NCBI GenBank assembly: GCA_035452965.1
Contig: DAOTCE010000009.1
Location: forward strand, 86,501-150,500
DNA length: 64,000 nucleotides
Reading direction: 5' to 3'
From: Candidatus Paceibacterota bacterium
Lineage (GTDB): Bacteria; Verrucomicrobiota; Verrucomicrobiia; Limisphaerales; UBA8199
Shown: piece after piece, positions 1 through 8,178 of the stretch
How the letters are laid out: the number at the start of each line of letters is the position of its first letter
How positions within the stretch are numbered: the first letter of the stretch is position 1
The notes under the pieces: model-generated
The model's input: the letters and a program-made list of their open reading frames with translations, nothing else
The model's database searches: none
Told to the model about the DNA's origin: nothing
Translations under genes and position numbers: made by a program

Positions 1-441
1 CAGCTTCGCAAGTTCAATTGCTGGAACATCTCCATCGTGCAGCAATACGCGCGGTTCAAACAGTCGCGCATCCGCTCCGCCGTGTTCGGCAACAGTCGGC
101 AATTCTTCATCATGCGCCAGAACGACCGCGCTGACCTCGATGACATGGGCAAGGACATCGCACTACCCGAGGTGACGCAGCACGCGATCATGAATTATCC
201 GCTGCCGGATCATCAGCCCGGCGAGAAGTATTCGCCGTTCACGTATCTGCACACCGACTCGACCCGCAATATCTGCGGCACGGTTCACAACGTCGCTTCG
301 CCGGAGTTGCTCTATTGCAGTTCCTCCAGCGGAGAGCACTTCGACCGCCGTGCCCGCGAACTCCGCCAGAGTCCGAGTGTGGTCGAGGGAATCATCCATC
401 ACTCAAACGCACGCAAAGACAGCGATCCCAAAACTCATTAA
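1..441 (+). CDS. VirB4/TrbE-type conjugation ATPase, C-terminal end (partial)
   Basis: The reading frame is open from base 1, so this is the C-terminal 146 residues of a longer protein that starts left of the window. The stretch VFGNSRQFFIMRQND followed by a Leu/Asp-rich helix is typical of the end of the hexameric ATPase domain of VirB4-like proteins, where a final strand is followed by an arm that ends in a poorly conserved tail. The P-loop itself is outside the window. VirB4 powers substrate transfer and pilus assembly at the inner membrane of type IV secretion systems. The T4SS genes downstream on the same strand support the call. The lipoprotein gene starts 5 bases after the stop, so the two are probably co-transcribed. 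Confidence 0.6.
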   Translation, partial: QLRKFNCWNISIVQQYARFKQSRIRSAVFGNSRQFFIMRQNDRADLDDMGKDIALPEVTQHAIMNYPLPDHQPGEKYSPFTYLHTDSTRNICGTVHNVASPELLYCSSSSGEHFDRRARELRQSPSVVEGIIHHSNARKDSDPKTH

Positions 442-446
442 CGCCT

Positions 447-872
447 ATGAAAACCAAACTGATCAGCCACGCCCCTAAACTCCTCTCGCTCGTCCTCGTC
501 GCCGGTCTGTTTGCCGGCTGCGCGGCCACGCGCCCCATCAGTGATGTGGCGCTCGGCGCGGGCGGCGCATACCTCGGCCACGAACTCTCCGATGGCGACC
601 CGCTCATCACCGCCGCGGGCGCGGCAGGCGGGGTGATTGTCAGCGAGACGCTCCATTACGCTGCGAAGAAACAGGCCGAGAAGGCTTACGCCACTGGCTA
701 CGACAAGGGGAAGAGCGATGCTGTCAAACAGCAGTATTGGCTCTACGTCTCCATGCAGCGCCAGCGCAACCAGGTCGCCAATGTTCGCCTTTACCCCGTG
801 CTGTTACCGGAACAACGCATCGACGGGGTAACGTTCCAACCAACCACAAAATACCTCCGCATCGAGGAATAA
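447..872 (+). CDS. Small lipoprotein, T4SS-associated
   Basis: A 141-residue protein with a short basic N-terminus, a hydrophobic stretch and the lipobox LFAGC, so Cys about residue 24 should be lipidated. The mature part begins with a glycine/alanine-rich segment (GAGGAYLGHELSDG and similar) resembling glycine-zipper outer-membrane lipoproteins, followed by a polar C-terminal half. I chose ATG 447 because it puts the signal peptide at the N-terminus; the upstream in-frame start at 315 would run through the preceding gene. It directly follows the VirB4-like gene and may act like VirB7, but no family is recognised. It is the last plus-strand gene before the cargo block. Confidence 0.7.
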   Translation: MKTKLISHAPKLLSLVLVAGLFAGCAATRPISDVALGAGGAYLGHELSDGDPLITAAGAAGGVIVSETLHYAAKKQAEKAYATGYDKGKSDAVKQQYWLYVSMQRQRNQVANVRLYPVLLPEQRIDGVTFQPTTKYLRIEE

Positions 873-936
873 AGATCCGGGAACAGGTCACTCCCTCACA
901 TACCTCGGTTTGTATGGAGGCCAGCGGCGTTTTGCA

Positions 937-1623
937 CCAATCGATTTCCTTTCGGTCACGGAAGAACTTTCCGGTGAGGTTCTGGTCGGCTTCCGTTACG
1001 AGCCAGACCGCCGTATCCGCTCCTTCTTGCACCGAGCGAGCTGCGGATGCTCCGCCCATGTCGGTGCGAACCCATCCGGGGCACATCGAGTTCACCACGA
1101 TTCCATGCTCTTTTAACGCTTCGGAAAGCATGATCGTGACGCCGTTCAGCGCGAGCTTGGAGAGGCAGTAGCTCGGCACGTTGGCTGACAGGCCATCGAG
1201 CTGACCGTAACCACTCGAAACATTGATCACTCGTGCTGCAGGAGATTATTTTAGATACGGCAGAAAAGCCTGCGTCATTTCGAGTGCCCCGAACGTGTTT
1301 GTTTGAAATGTGCTCACCATCTGCTCGCGCGCAATGGTGAGAACTGAGATCCCTTCATCGGGGTAGATTCCTGCATTATTGATCAGCACGTCGAGATGAC
1401 CGATGGAACTGAACTCCGAAGCCGCAGACGCGACACTCTTCGAATCGCTCACATCGAGGACCAGCAGCGAGGCTTTGCCAAGGCGTGCCAGTTCGCGCAC
1501 TGCCTTCTGGCCGTGTTGCTCTGAACGCGCACCAATGACACCGTGGAATTCGCGAGTGGTAAGCTGACGTGCAGTTTCAAACCCGATGCCTCGGTTTCCT
1601 CCAGTGATCAGGACGGTCTTCAT
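937..1623 (-). pseudogene. Short-chain dehydrogenase (SDR), broken by an in-frame stop
   Basis: A classical SDR: TGGNRGIG nucleotide-binding motif at residues 7-14, NNAG at about 86, and after the break the YCLSK active site (Tyr-x-x-x-Lys) and a CPGWVRTDM segment. Residue 125 (Lys) is followed by an in-frame TAA at 1246-1248, and the same frame then continues SPAARVINVSSGYG with no shift. A single C-to-T change (CAA to TAA) would explain it. The expected C-terminus (KFFRDRKEIDW) is reached at 937, but no stop follows, and the frame runs on into the opposite-strand lipoprotein gene. The ATG abuts the stop of the cyclophilin-like gene, so it was the last gene of the cargo operon. A sequencing error at one base remains possible. 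Confidence 0.75.
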
Positions 1624-2091
1624 TCAAGGTTTGCCTGCCAACTCAAAGGTGACCGTTACGTTCCCCGAGCCAACGGCCGAAGCAAGCCCCGCAGGTTCGT
1701 TGATACGGCCCAGCCGTGTGTAGCTGTAGGAGGTTGGAAAGGATTTGTAGAAAAGCACCACTGTGTTAGCGCCATAAATCATGAGGTCACCGTTCTTGAT
1801 CGTCCGGGGATTGGATGCCTTTGTCGGCAACGTGTCCGGCAATCGGTACAACTTCTCGTTCCCGTTCAGTTCCTGCATATCGACGGTCAGAGGCAGCATG
1901 GCTTTGAATGCGGTTGCAGTGGGATTGTCATCGAGTGTGGCAATGAAAGTACTGGAGCCGATTTTGATTTTCATTTGCGTGGTCGCACGGTTGCTGTTGG
2001 TGCTTTCAACGCCTTGCCCGAATCCTTGTGGAATGGCAAAGGCAAGGATCAACATGAGCGATTGAACGTATCCTGGAAGCATGCTTTTCAT
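1624..2091 (-). CDS. Secreted cyclophilin-like domain protein
   Basis: 155 residues starting at ATG 2091 (MKSMLPGYVQS), with a hydrophobic segment ending FGQG as signal peptide. The rest matches the bacterial cyclophilin-like fold: MKIKIGSSTFIATLDDNPTA, then LPLTVDMQELNGNEK, and GDLMIYGANTVVLFYKSF near the C-terminus, ending in a beta strand VTVTFEL. Members of this family (PF18050-like) are usually found beside cupins, SDRs, flavodoxins and AraC regulators, as here, but have no proven function. The stop codon is immediately followed by the SDR start, so translation is probably coupled. Confidence is high for the family and nil for a specific reaction. Confidence 0.75.
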   Translation of the reverse strand: MKSMLPGYVQSLMLILAFAIPQGFGQGVESTNSNRATTQMKIKIGSSTFIATLDDNPTATAFKAMLPLTVDMQELNGNEKLYRLPDTLPTKASNPRTIKNGDLMIYGANTVVLFYKSFPTSYSYTRLGRINEPAGLASAVGSGNVTVTFELAGKP

Positions 2092-2116
2092 TTCATGGAA
2101 GCGGGTTAAACAAACA

Positions 2117-2620
2117 TCACCTGCGATATTGGTCGTTAGTAACCTTTTCCTTCCAATCGACGACCTTGCCGTCGAGCGCTTCCTGAATGGCAATGTGCGT
2201 CATCGCGGTCGTAGGCGCGGCACCGTGCCAGTGCCTCACGCCGGGGGGAAACCAGACGACATCGCCGAGGCGGATTTCCTCGATTGGGCCGCCTTCGATC
2301 TGCACCCGGCCGCAGCCTCCCGTGACAATGAGCCTCTGGCCGAGAGGATGCGTGTGCCAGGCCGTCCGGGCACCCGGTTCGAACGTGACGCTAGCTGCAC
2401 CCGCACGAGCGGAAACGTTTGGGTCGAACAAGGGATCAATGCGAACGGTGCCGGTGAACCAATCCGCTGGTCCTTTGATCGAGGGTTGCGAGCCTATTCT
2501 TTTAATTTCCATAGGGAGCTTTTGTGTTTGAGGTGATGAGGTGGTTTGAGCGCGGAGGATCGCCGGGAAGGCGAGCGCGGCAGCGCCGGTGGTTTTCAGA
2601 AATGTGCGCCGGTGGATCAT
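2117..2620 (-). CDS. Tat-exported cupin-domain protein
   Basis: 167 residues. The N-terminus (HRRTFLKTTGAAALAFPAIL) is a twin-arginine signal peptide, so the protein should be exported folded. A single cupin barrel follows: motif 1 HTHPLGQRLIVTGGCGRV supplies two His and later Gly, and motif 2 runs GDVVWFPPGVRHWHGA with another metal-binding His. Cupins of this type bind one divalent metal. Relatives are often annotated as carboxymuconolactone-decarboxylase-associated cupins or quercetin-dioxygenase-like proteins, but the substrate is unknown. It sits second-last in the cargo operon, 25 bases upstream of the cyclophilin-like gene. Confidence 0.8.
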   Translation of the reverse strand: MIHRRTFLKTTGAAALAFPAILRAQTTSSPQTQKLPMEIKRIGSQPSIKGPADWFTGTVRIDPLFDPNVSARAGAASVTFEPGARTAWHTHPLGQRLIVTGGCGRVQIEGGPIEEIRLGDVVWFPPGVRHWHGAAPTTAMTHIAIQEALDGKVVDWKEKVTNDQYRR

Positions 2621-2666
2621 TTGTTAAGTAGGTAATTCGTTTTAGACAGTTTGGCCGCCATCGCCT

Positions 2667-3230
2667 TTACACCGTTTTGATGATCTTGGCAGGGATTCCG
2701 CCAACCACTTTGTTTTCGGGCACGTCTTTGGTGACAACGGCACCGGCCGCCACGACTGCGTTTTCTCCAATTGTTACACCCTGGGTAATGGTGGCATTGG
2801 CTCCGATCCACGCGTTCCTCTTGATACGGATTTGCCCCACTGTCAGCGAGTGCCTGTTTTCCGGCGAAAGGGGATGTCCTTCAGTGAGCAGGCTGACTTT
2901 TGGGGCGATGAAGACGCCGTCCTCAATGGTGATTCCTCCGAAGTCCAGAAAAACGCAGTCGAAGTTGATGAAGACATTCTTTCCGATTCTCGTATGCCTT
3001 CCGTAATTAACGTAGAACGGCGGAAAAATCGCGCTGCTTTCATTGATCTCCGTTCCCGTGATCTGGCTGAGCAAGGCGCGCATCTCCTCTGGATCGGCGG
3101 ATTGATTCAATTGCAGGAGCAATTTTCTCGTGGCGAACGAGACGTCCCGAAGCTTGTGGTATTCAGGGTCGTTGAAGGGAACCGTCTCGCCCTTCCGAAG
3201 TCGTGCAAAAATATCAGTTGCAGGTTTCAT
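2667..3230 (-). CDS. Sugar O-acetyltransferase, left-handed beta-helix (Maa/LacA type)
   Basis: 187 residues, the usual length of the maltose/galactoside acetyltransferase family. The N-terminal helical cap (residues 1-60) holds YHKLRDVSFATRKLL, followed by hexapeptide repeats with the conserved INFDCVFLDFGGITIEDG and NAWIGANATITQGVTIG segments and the closing VGGIPAKIIKTV. The catalytic His lies in EGHPLSPENR. The enzyme moves acetyl from acetyl-CoA to a sugar or similar hydroxyl in the cytoplasm. It lies between the hydrolase and the cupin in the cargo operon. The acceptor cannot be told from sequence. Confidence 0.88.
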   Translation of the reverse strand: MKPATDIFARLRKGETVPFNDPEYHKLRDVSFATRKLLLQLNQSADPEEMRALLSQITGTEINESSAIFPPFYVNYGRHTRIGKNVFINFDCVFLDFGGITIEDGVFIAPKVSLLTEGHPLSPENRHSLTVGQIRIKRNAWIGANATITQGVTIGENAVVAAGAVVTKDVPENKVVGGIPAKIIKTV

Positions 3231-3293
3231 GCGCTTGAAAAGGGAAACCGTCGCGCGTCAGATCGCCAGGCGCACTGACGCGCGACGCGGTAA

Positions 3294-4340
3294 TTACTTC
3301 AGGTTCTTCGTGAAGAACTCAGTCAACTTATCGAATGGGATTAAGTTCACTTGGTCGTAGAGATCAACATGATTGGCGCCCTTGATGATCACGAGTTCTT
3401 TCGGCTCCGCCGCGGCCTGGTATGCCGTTTCACTGAAGTAACGCGAATGGGCCTTCTCCCCATGAATCAACAGCACTGGCCGGGGCGAAATTTCCGCGAC
3501 ATAGGTCAAGAGCGGCAGGTTCATGAACGACAGCGGATTGGTAACGGTCCATGAGCCGTTCGAGTTGATCGCTCGCGGGTGGAAGCCGCGTTCCCGCTTC
3601 TTGTAGTAATCAGCATATTCGACCATGAATTGCGGTTCGCCGCCTTTTAGCTCGTTGTAGATGGGACCGAGCTCTGGCTTGCCGTTTTCCGCATCCTTCC
3701 ATCGCTGCTGACCCAGTTGCTCCAACGACTTTGTGCGCTCTTCCTTGGTCATGCTGTCGTTGTAGCCTTTGGACATCACGCGCGACATGTCATACATCGT
3801 GCTGGTCGCCACGGCTTTGATCCGCTGGTCCACGGCAGCGGCGTTCAGTGCCATGCCGCCCCAACCGCAAATGCCGATGATGCCGATCCGGTTGCGGTCC
3901 ACCGAAGGTTGCAATCCGAGAAAATCCACCGCCGCGCTGAAATCCTCGGTATTGATGTCTGGGGAGGCGACATGGCGCGGTTCGCCACCGCTTTCGCCAG
4001 TGTAGGACGGATCGAATGCCAGCGTGACGAACCCACGTTCCGCCATCGTTTGCGCATAAAGGCCGGAGGATTGCTCCTTCACTGCGCCAAACGGGCCACT
4101 GACGGCGATCGCCGCCAGTTTGCCATTGCGGTTCTTCGGCTGATAGACATCGGCGGATAGAGTGATGCCGTAGCGGTTCTTGAAGGTGACCTTCCGATGC
4201 TCAACCTTTTCGCTCTTGGGAAAGGTTTTGTCCCACGCGGCCTGATCGGCCGCTTCGGTCGGTTCCGCTGAGATGGCCACGGCCAAGGCCATTCCCGTCA
4301 TCGCTTTCAATGATCCAGTGCAAATCGTGTTCGTTTTCAT
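3294..4340 (-). CDS. Secreted alpha/beta hydrolase with Cys nucleophile
   Basis: 348 residues from ATG 4340 (MKTNTICTGS), giving a signal peptide that ends near PTEAADQ. It has the alpha/beta hydrolase order: oxyanion loop region VSGPFGAVKEQSSG, nucleophile elbow IGICGWGGMA at about residue 155 with Cys where most members have Ser, acid region RPVLLIHGEKAHSRYF, and catalytic His in GANHVDLYD near the C-terminus. Cys nucleophiles occur in dienelactone-hydrolase-like enzymes. The upstream start at 4367 would add only 9 polar residues. It lies 74 bases downstream of the AraC gene, on the same strand. Substrate unknown. Confidence 0.82.
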   Translation of the reverse strand: MKTNTICTGSLKAMTGMALAVAISAEPTEAADQAAWDKTFPKSEKVEHRKVTFKNRYGITLSADVYQPKNRNGKLAAIAVSGPFGAVKEQSSGLYAQTMAERGFVTLAFDPSYTGESGGEPRHVASPDINTEDFSAAVDFLGLQPSVDRNRIGIIGICGWGGMALNAAAVDQRIKAVATSTMYDMSRVMSKGYNDSMTKEERTKSLEQLGQQRWKDAENGKPELGPIYNELKGGEPQFMVEYADYYKKRERGFHPRAINSNGSWTVTNPLSFMNLPLLTYVAEISPRPVLLIHGEKAHSRYFSETAYQAAAEPKELVIIKGANHVDLYDQVNLIPFDKLTEFFTKNLK

Positions 4341-4414
4341 ACGCACACCTTGCCCCACCTGACACAATCGCGCTCTCGCGATCCTGCGATGCCTGTCGCA
4401 ATCCTGCGGGAAAT

Positions 4415-5326
4415 CTAAAGTGAACTCCGGAACTCCGTGGGCGTGACGCCGACCACACGCCGGAACACTTGTGCGAAATGGCTCGGGCTGGTGTAGCCCA
4501 CTTCGAGGCCTACATCAATAAGGCTGCGCGAAGTTTCCCGAATCAATTGCTGGGCGCGGGTAACGCGTTGGCGCGTCACGAACTGTAGGGGAGTCATGCC
4601 CGTGGACTCCTTGAAGACATGGGCAAAGTGCGAGGAACTCAATTCCACCAGTGCGGCGAGTTCTTCAATCGAGATTTCCTGTGCGAGATGTGCAGTGACG
4701 TAATCCTCGACCTTGCGGAGCTGGTGAATGGGAAGTCCACCGCGAACGGCTGCCGTTTTGGCGGTGGTTTTCGTGTATTTTTCCACCAGATGCGCCGCGA
4801 AGAGTTGAGTGAGCGCCGCGACGCGGGGCGATTTTCCCGGCACACGCGCGGCCAGAAGCTCCGCGCAGGTCAGGCAGATGGGCCACAGGATTTCGTCGCG
4901 ACCAAAAAAATCCACGACCTCCACGCGGTCTGCCTTACCGGGATAGCGTGCTTCGAGCGCGGCCATGAATGGCTCGACCGCGATGTGGAGCGAAAGATTA
5001 TCGAGCTCCTGACCCGGTGGCGATTGGAAGCGCACTTCGTAGGGCGTGCGCGAACGGGTGACAAACAGGTCGCCCCCGTGGATCTGGCGGGTAACCCACG
5101 CTCCACCCACGTCGCGTTCCCGGAATTCCGCCATGCCCCGGAGGTTGCAGGAAATGTGGGGTTCGGGCGTGGCCGGCACGAGAAACCGATCCACCACGCG
5201 CGGCAACCGCCAGCGCCGGGCATAAAGCCCCGGCCACTGAAGCGCAACGCTATCGGCCACCACTTCGCCGGTGAGATACCGGGGAAACGCGGCGGCAGTG
5301 CTGCGGTCGGGCGTGTTCGCGTTCAC
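4415..5326 (-). CDS. AraC-family transcriptional regulator
   Basis: 303 residues. The N-terminal two thirds is a cupin-like sensor domain of the AraC_binding_2 type. The C-terminal 100 residues carry two helix-turn-helix motifs: ISIEELAALVELSSSHFAHV and, after TGMTPLQFVTRQRV, LIDVGLEVGYTSPSHFAQVF closing with GVTPTEFR. Such proteins activate or repress a nearby operon in answer to a small aromatic or similar ligand. It is the first gene of the opposite-strand cargo block and probably controls it. The start is GTG, overlapping a TGA of an upstream frame. Confidence 0.88.
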   Translation of the reverse strand: MNANTPDRSTAAAFPRYLTGEVVADSVALQWPGLYARRWRLPRVVDRFLVPATPEPHISCNLRGMAEFRERDVGGAWVTRQIHGGDLFVTRSRTPYEVRFQSPPGQELDNLSLHIAVEPFMAALEARYPGKADRVEVVDFFGRDEILWPICLTCAELLAARVPGKSPRVAALTQLFAAHLVEKYTKTTAKTAAVRGGLPIHQLRKVEDYVTAHLAQEISIEELAALVELSSSHFAHVFKESTGMTPLQFVTRQRVTRAQQLIRETSRSLIDVGLEVGYTSPSHFAQVFRRVVGVTPTEFRSSL

Positions 5327-5614
5327 TTCTTTCCCGTCTTCGCTTCAGCCCCCGCATCCATCTTGACGAGCGCGGCCAGGGGCGTTTGAAGAATGTGGCA
5401 TTCGCCAAGAGAATTACACCACATGACGCGGTCTTTCACAAGGAACGCAATTGGACAGCGCGGGGAAATACCGCTTCCTTTGTCCGCCTTCCTCCCGGAC
5501 TTCACCGCATCTTGCGCAGCACATACACCCTCGCGGCCATTCGTGGTGGTAAACCCTTTCCCGTGATTGGCGGCGTGTTGCCGCCGACCGGCAAACGACA
5601 ACGAAAGGCACACC
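5327..5614. other. Gap between cargo block and T4SS operon
   Basis: No recognisable gene. On the minus strand a 33-codon frame (ATG at 5424) ends in TGA overlapping the GTG of the AraC gene, which could be a coupled leader or a coincidence. The right-hand edge of the cargo insertion and the promoter of the TrbJ-like gene should both lie here. No repeat or inverted repeat marking the edge was seen. Confidence 0.3.
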
Positions 5615-6415
5615 ATGAAAAGACTCATCGCACTCACGCTCGTGACGCTCGGCGTCACGGTATCGGCCCGCGCGCAATGGGTGGTCTTTGACCCCACCGC
5701 GCAAATGCAATCCATCATGAATACCGCGCAGGAAATCGCGCAATTCGTGAAGGTCATTCAGAACCAGGTGCAACAGATCCAGACGCTCAACGACCAACTG
5801 AACGAGTTCAAGCACTACGAGAGCCTGTTCGGCGATCCCAAATCCGTCCTCCTCACGACGGTTCAACCGCTCGTGACCGACCTGCGAAAGACTGAGCTCG
5901 GCCAGACGCTCACGGCGCTCGAAGGGGCTGCGGACGCGGGCCAGGCCATGCTCTACGACGCCAACGGCCTGTTCAGCAGCATCGGCACGACGTTTACCAC
6001 TCCGAACGGAGCAACCGTCACCCGCCGCGAATCGCCGTATCTGCCGGTCGCGGCCGTGCAGAAGACGACGGACAACTTTTTGTCTGTCACGACAGACGCC
6101 ACCGCCCGGCGAGTCGCGCTCAAGGAGGAAATCGCCCGCACCACCACGGCGTTGAAGAACGCCACCACCGACGCCGAGGTGCAGAAGTTGACCGGCGTGC
6201 TCATCGGCCTGTCGTCAGCGCTCAACAACACGGACTACGAAATCAATCAGGCCACCGCGTCGGCGCTGGTTCAGGACGTGGCCAATCGCAACGAGGCGCA
6301 GCGCCAGATCGAGGCGAAGAAAGAGCAACAGCACGCCGAGTTCACCGAGGCGGTGCAGAAATACGGGCAGACCTTCCGCCTGGTGAATGCGCCCACCGCA
6401 TTCCCAACCCAGTAA
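5615..6415 (+). CDS. TrbJ/VirB5-like conjugal transfer protein
   Basis: 266 residues from ATG 5615 (MKRLIALTLVT), preceded by GAAAGG, giving a cleavable signal peptide ending SARAQ. The mature protein begins VVFDPTAQMQSIMNTAQEIAQF and is mainly alpha helical with strong coiled-coil character (KVIQNQVQQIQTLNDQL, and again around residues 165-250). That layout is shared by TrbJ and VirB5 proteins, minor pilus components in the periplasm of type IV secretion systems. I rejected the upstream in-frame start at 5567 because it would bury the signal peptide. It is the first gene of the run trbJ-trbL-virB8-virB9-virB10. Confidence 0.8.
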   Translation: MKRLIALTLVTLGVTVSARAQWVVFDPTAQMQSIMNTAQEIAQFVKVIQNQVQQIQTLNDQLNEFKHYESLFGDPKSVLLTTVQPLVTDLRKTELGQTLTALEGAADAGQAMLYDANGLFSSIGTTFTTPNGATVTRRESPYLPVAAVQKTTDNFLSVTTDATARRVALKEEIARTTTALKNATTDAEVQKLTGVLIGLSSALNNTDYEINQATASALVQDVANRNEAQRQIEAKKEQQHAEFTEAVQKYGQTFRLVNAPTAFPTQ

Positions 6416-6439
6416 CCGCCCCCTCAAATCGTCCCGACT

Positions 6440-7507
6440 ATGGCAACCTTTGAACAACTCTTCCCGACGTTCCTGCAAAAGTGCGTCGAACTGCACGAAT
6501 TGCTGCGCATCGTGGCGTTCATGTTGTTCATCGTCGGGACGATCCTTTTGGTCGTCCACGGCTTCAACGGAAAGACGCTCATCTTGCACATCGTGCGCTT
6601 GTTCGTGTTGACCGCCCTGCTGGTAATGCTACCGCAATGGGGCAATCAGGCCCAACAACTCCTGCAAACCTCCATTCTCGACGGCTTGGGCGTTGATCCG
6701 TCGAACGTTCAAGACCAATACAATCAGTTGCTCATCATCAAGCGTGATACCGGGACTGACCGTTCTTGGTGGGATATTTTGAGCGACCTCAACAGTTTTA
6801 CCGTTGAACTTCTCATCTCTGGCTTTCTCTGGCTCTTTGGTCAGTTCGCGTCGCTGCTGCTGTTCTGGGCCTACATCATTCAGAAGTTCATCCTGTTCAC
6901 CGCCTACGCGCTCTCGCCCCTAATGATTGGCTTTATGGCCATTCGCCCGCTGCGGTCGATCGGCAGCCGCTACCTGATGCACATCGTTGGCGTGCTGCTC
7001 TGGCCGCTCGGCTGGGCCGTCGCGGCGCTCATCACCCAGGGCATTCTCGATTTCATGACCGACCCGGCTTTCAAATTCATTGACCCAACCGCCACGCTCT
7101 ATTCCCTGCAAGCCACGTTTGGAGTGGCGGTCGTGGCCTTTTGGATCGTGTTCAGTACCATTTCTGCACCGGTCGTCATCCAGAAGGTTATCAGCTACGG
7201 CACGCTCGCAGGCGGCCAGCTCATTTCTGGTGCAGTCGGCAGTTTTCTCCAGACCGCTGCCACCACGGCGGGTGCGGCGGCCGTCGCCTCCACCACCGGG
7301 CTGCCCCTCGCCACCGTGGGTGCAACCGGCATGGCGGCGATCCTGAGCACGCTCTCGACTGCCGCCGGCCAGGGCAGCGCCGGCGCGATCATCATCGCTG
7401 GTTCTGGCCTTCCCCCTCGCTCCGCTCGCGGTCGCCCCGGCGATGACATCACTGGCGACCGCTCTGTTCGTGAACTCATCGCCAAGACCAAAGGCCACTA
7501 CTACTGA
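6440..7507 (+). CDS. TrbL/VirB6-like membrane protein
   Basis: 355 residues with several membrane segments: residues about 20-40, 50-68, 112-160 (long hydrophobic run LLISGFLWLFGQFASLLLFW and beyond), 170-200, 225-250, and a Gly/Ala-rich stretch 265-320. The tail is polar. The central segment with aromatic residues (WAYIIQKFILFTAYALSPL) and the polytopic layout match the VirB6/TrbL inner-membrane channel protein of T4SS. It lies 24 bases after the TrbJ-like gene and 2 bases before the VirB8-like gene, so one operon. Confidence 0.75.
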   Translation: MATFEQLFPTFLQKCVELHELLRIVAFMLFIVGTILLVVHGFNGKTLILHIVRLFVLTALLVMLPQWGNQAQQLLQTSILDGLGVDPSNVQDQYNQLLIIKRDTGTDRSWWDILSDLNSFTVELLISGFLWLFGQFASLLLFWAYIIQKFILFTAYALSPLMIGFMAIRPLRSIGSRYLMHIVGVLLWPLGWAVAALITQGILDFMTDPAFKFIDPTATLYSLQATFGVAVVAFWIVFSTISAPVVIQKVISYGTLAGGQLISGAVGSFLQTAATTAGAAAVASTTGLPLATVGATGMAAILSTLSTAAGQGSAGAIIIAGSGLPPRSARGRPGDDITGDRSVRELIAKTKGHYY

Positions 7508-7509
7508 TT

Positions 7510-8178
7510 ATGGAAACCACCGATCTCCGCCCTCGTGTAACGCCCACCGGCAACGGCGCTCCCGCCCGCGTCGCCCGGAAGAAGTTCGACCCGACACAAT
7601 TGTTCGCCCAACGCGACCGGCTGCCGTGGTTCTGGTTCTTCGTGGCCGTCGCCGTGACGGTTGTCGCCGCGCTCGACCGCTACCACATCATCAACCAATT
7701 CAAGCAGCGCGAGCGCGTTGTCATCATTGACCCGGCGCAGACCTACTACATCAGCCCGCTGCTTCAGTTTGCTGAGGCCAAGGACTTGCATGCCCAACAG
7801 GCCGAACTGGCGACCATCACGTTCCTTGAGCGCAACCCGAAGGACTTCGACCATCCGGAGCTGCTTCGGCAGATGTTCCTCAAGTCGGCGTTGGAGAAGG
7901 CGCGCGAGCATCGCACGCGTGAGGCGGTCGAGTTCCGCGCCAAGCAGCTTCACCAGAAGCCGGAGATTGCCAAGATCGACATCCTTGCCACGCGCGAAAA
8001 CGAAGTGCTGGCCACCGTTTCCGGCCAGGTCATCCGCACCGGCATCTTCCAGGAGAAGGCCTTCTCCGAGGCGTTCACCTTCAAACTGAGTCTCCGTCTG
8101 CTCCGCAACCCCAACATGGCTGCCAACGGTCGTTTCCCCACCGCTGTCGGCGACTTCAAATATGAAATCACCCATTAG
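7510..8178 (+). CDS. VirB8/TrbF-like protein
   Basis: 222 residues with one membrane segment at about residues 38-58 (WFWFFVAVAVTVVAAL), a short cytoplasmic N-terminus and a periplasmic domain of about 160 residues. The size, the single N-terminal anchor and the alpha+beta C-terminal domain fit VirB8/TrbF, the bitopic assembly factor that links the T4SS core to the inner membrane. Primary sequence similarity is weak, so the call leans on gene order between VirB6- and VirB9-like genes. The stop overlaps the next gene by 17 bases. Confidence 0.62.
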   Translation: METTDLRPRVTPTGNGAPARVARKKFDPTQLFAQRDRLPWFWFFVAVAVTVVAALDRYHIINQFKQRERVVIIDPAQTYYISPLLQFAEAKDLHAQQAELATITFLERNPKDFDHPELLRQMFLKSALEKAREHRTREAVEFRAKQLHQKPEIAKIDILATRENEVLATVSGQVIRTGIFQEKAFSEAFTFKLSLRLLRNPNMAANGRFPTAVGDFKYEITH

